Positions 8,773-9,060 of a DNA stretch of 9,060 bases are shown in pieces. Position 1 is the stretch's first letter. Every line of letters begins with the position of its first letter. The position numbers and the translations under genes are program-made. Under the pieces are notes generated by a model. That model saw nothing but the letters and a program-made list of their open reading frames with translations. It had not been told where the DNA came from and searched no databases. The stretch is from Sphingopyxis sp. (GTDB lineage: Bacteria; Pseudomonadota; Alphaproteobacteria; Sphingomonadales; Sphingomonadaceae): positions 1 through 9,060 of the forward strand of contig JAAUPH010000079.1 of the NCBI GenBank assembly GCA_012035435.1. The letters are read 5' to 3'.

Positions 8773-8945
8773 ATAATTTTGGTCTGATTGGACGTGTCTT
8801 GATTGTCATTGGGATGGCCATGACGGTTGCCAAATGGTTTTTTGGCGTTGATGTGATTGAGCGATGGAATCTCATACCGTTGGTTTCAGGTTTGGCGCTG
8901 ACATGGGCGGCCCGATCGCGGTCGAAAGAAGCGCCGAATGGCTGA
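8769..8945 (+). CDS. Small two-helix membrane protein inside the nuo operon, between nuoD and nuoE
   Basis: I do not recognise this 58-residue protein. It starts at GTG in a GTGA overlap with the nuoD stop. A strong GGGGAG ribosome binding site (8755-8760) lies eight bases upstream. It ends at the TGA at 8943-8945, eight bases inside nuoE. Residues about 4-27 ([22 protein letters not shown]) and 34-48 ([15 protein letters not shown]) are hydrophobic and could form two membrane helices with a short polar turn (VDVIERW). The C-terminus is basic then polar ([10 protein letters not shown]). GC is about 50 % by hand count, lower than the surrounding nuo genes, mainly because hydrophobic codons are T-rich. 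Its position and coupling suggest co-production with complex I, perhaps as an accessory subunit or assembly helper; that is inference. No domain family assigned. Confidence 0.72.
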   Translation: MNNFGLIGRVLIVIGMAMTVAKWFFGVDVIERWNLIPLVSGLALTWAARSRSKEAPNG

Positions 8946-9060
8946 CGCACCCACCATCCCCGACGAAGCCGAAGTCCGCGCGCGCTGGGGCGATTTTGCT
9001 TGGACGAGGGCCAATGCGGCGCAGGCCGCGGCCATAATCGCGCGCTACCCCGCCGGGCGG
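8938..9060 (+). CDS. nuoE: NADH-quinone oxidoreductase subunit E, N-terminal part (runs off the window)
   Basis: The 24-kDa-type subunit of the NADH-oxidising module, which carries the [2Fe-2S] cluster N1a. Only the first 41 residues are present ([20 protein letters not shown], then an alanine-rich stretch and IIARYPAGR). The IIARYPAGR segment near residue 33-41 is the start of the conserved NuoE helix region (family I..YP.GR..S). The cluster cysteines lie beyond the window. The ATG sits inside the end of the preceding small ORF, eight bases of overlap, with a weak purine-rich stretch (GAAAGAAG) about seven bases upstream. Gene order after nuoD supports the assignment. Confidence 0.88.
   Translation, partial: MADAPTIPDEAEVRARWGDFAWTRANAAQAAAIIARYPAGR

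Noticed and set aside
8769..8945. Idea that the small nuoD-nuoE protein belongs to the DUF2905 family of small membrane proteins
   Set aside because: Both have a leading RxLIVxG-like hydrophobic start and two helices, but the PGDI and RRGNF motifs I associate with DUF2905 are missing.

Overview
The window is a stretch of a Sphingomonadales-like alphaproteobacterial chromosome of moderately high GC. Two things point there: the gene order pgk - class I fba - thiE - efp - suhB followed by the nuo (respiratory complex I) operon, and the protein sequences themselves, for example the long NuoC tail and the nuoC and nuoD genes being separate. This placement is from recognition of families and gene order, not from a database search.

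Layout. Positions 18 to about 960 encode an aldo/keto reductase that loses its C-terminus. The sequence then passes, within about 50 bases that I cannot assign, into the C-terminal half of phosphoglycerate kinase (to 1705), which has no start of its own and carries a one-base frameshift near 1071. This join looks like a deletion, rearrangement or assembly chimera, not a natural gene pair. Next come intact class I fructose-bisphosphate aldolase (1793-2680), thiamine-phosphate synthase (2720-3361), a leader region with two perfect inverted repeats, elongation factor P (3589-4152), and an inositol-monophosphatase/SuhB gene (4164-4981) with a second one-base frameshift near 4667. A secreted YbjN-like protein lies on the minus strand (5021-5500) and is interrupted by an in-frame TGA exactly where a cysteine is expected. 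A divergent intergenic region with a 14-bp palindrome and tandem 9-bp repeats separates it from nuoA-nuoB-nuoC-nuoD-nuoE (5696 to the window end).

The nuo genes are tightly packed with 4-base overlaps at nuoA/B and nuoB/C. Two short reading frames are woven into the same overlap chain. One is an 18-codon frame bridging nuoC and nuoD. The other is a 58-residue two-helix membrane protein bridging nuoD and nuoE, with a good ribosome binding site. The latter is the most interesting unannotated gene: it sits where a complex I accessory subunit or assembly factor would be translationally coupled.

How the genes work together: pgk and fba belong to glycolysis/gluconeogenesis (or the lower Entner-Doudoroff route with gluconeogenic aldolase), thiE makes thiamine phosphate, efp rescues ribosomes at polyproline stretches, and suhB is a phosphatase/RNA-processing-associated factor. 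NuoA-E form the start of NADH:quinone oxidoreductase: A in the membrane, B, C and D in the quinone-reducing Q module, E in the NADH module. Three broken genes plus a chimeric join in 5 kb suggest that sequence or assembly error should be excluded before any of them is called a pseudogene.
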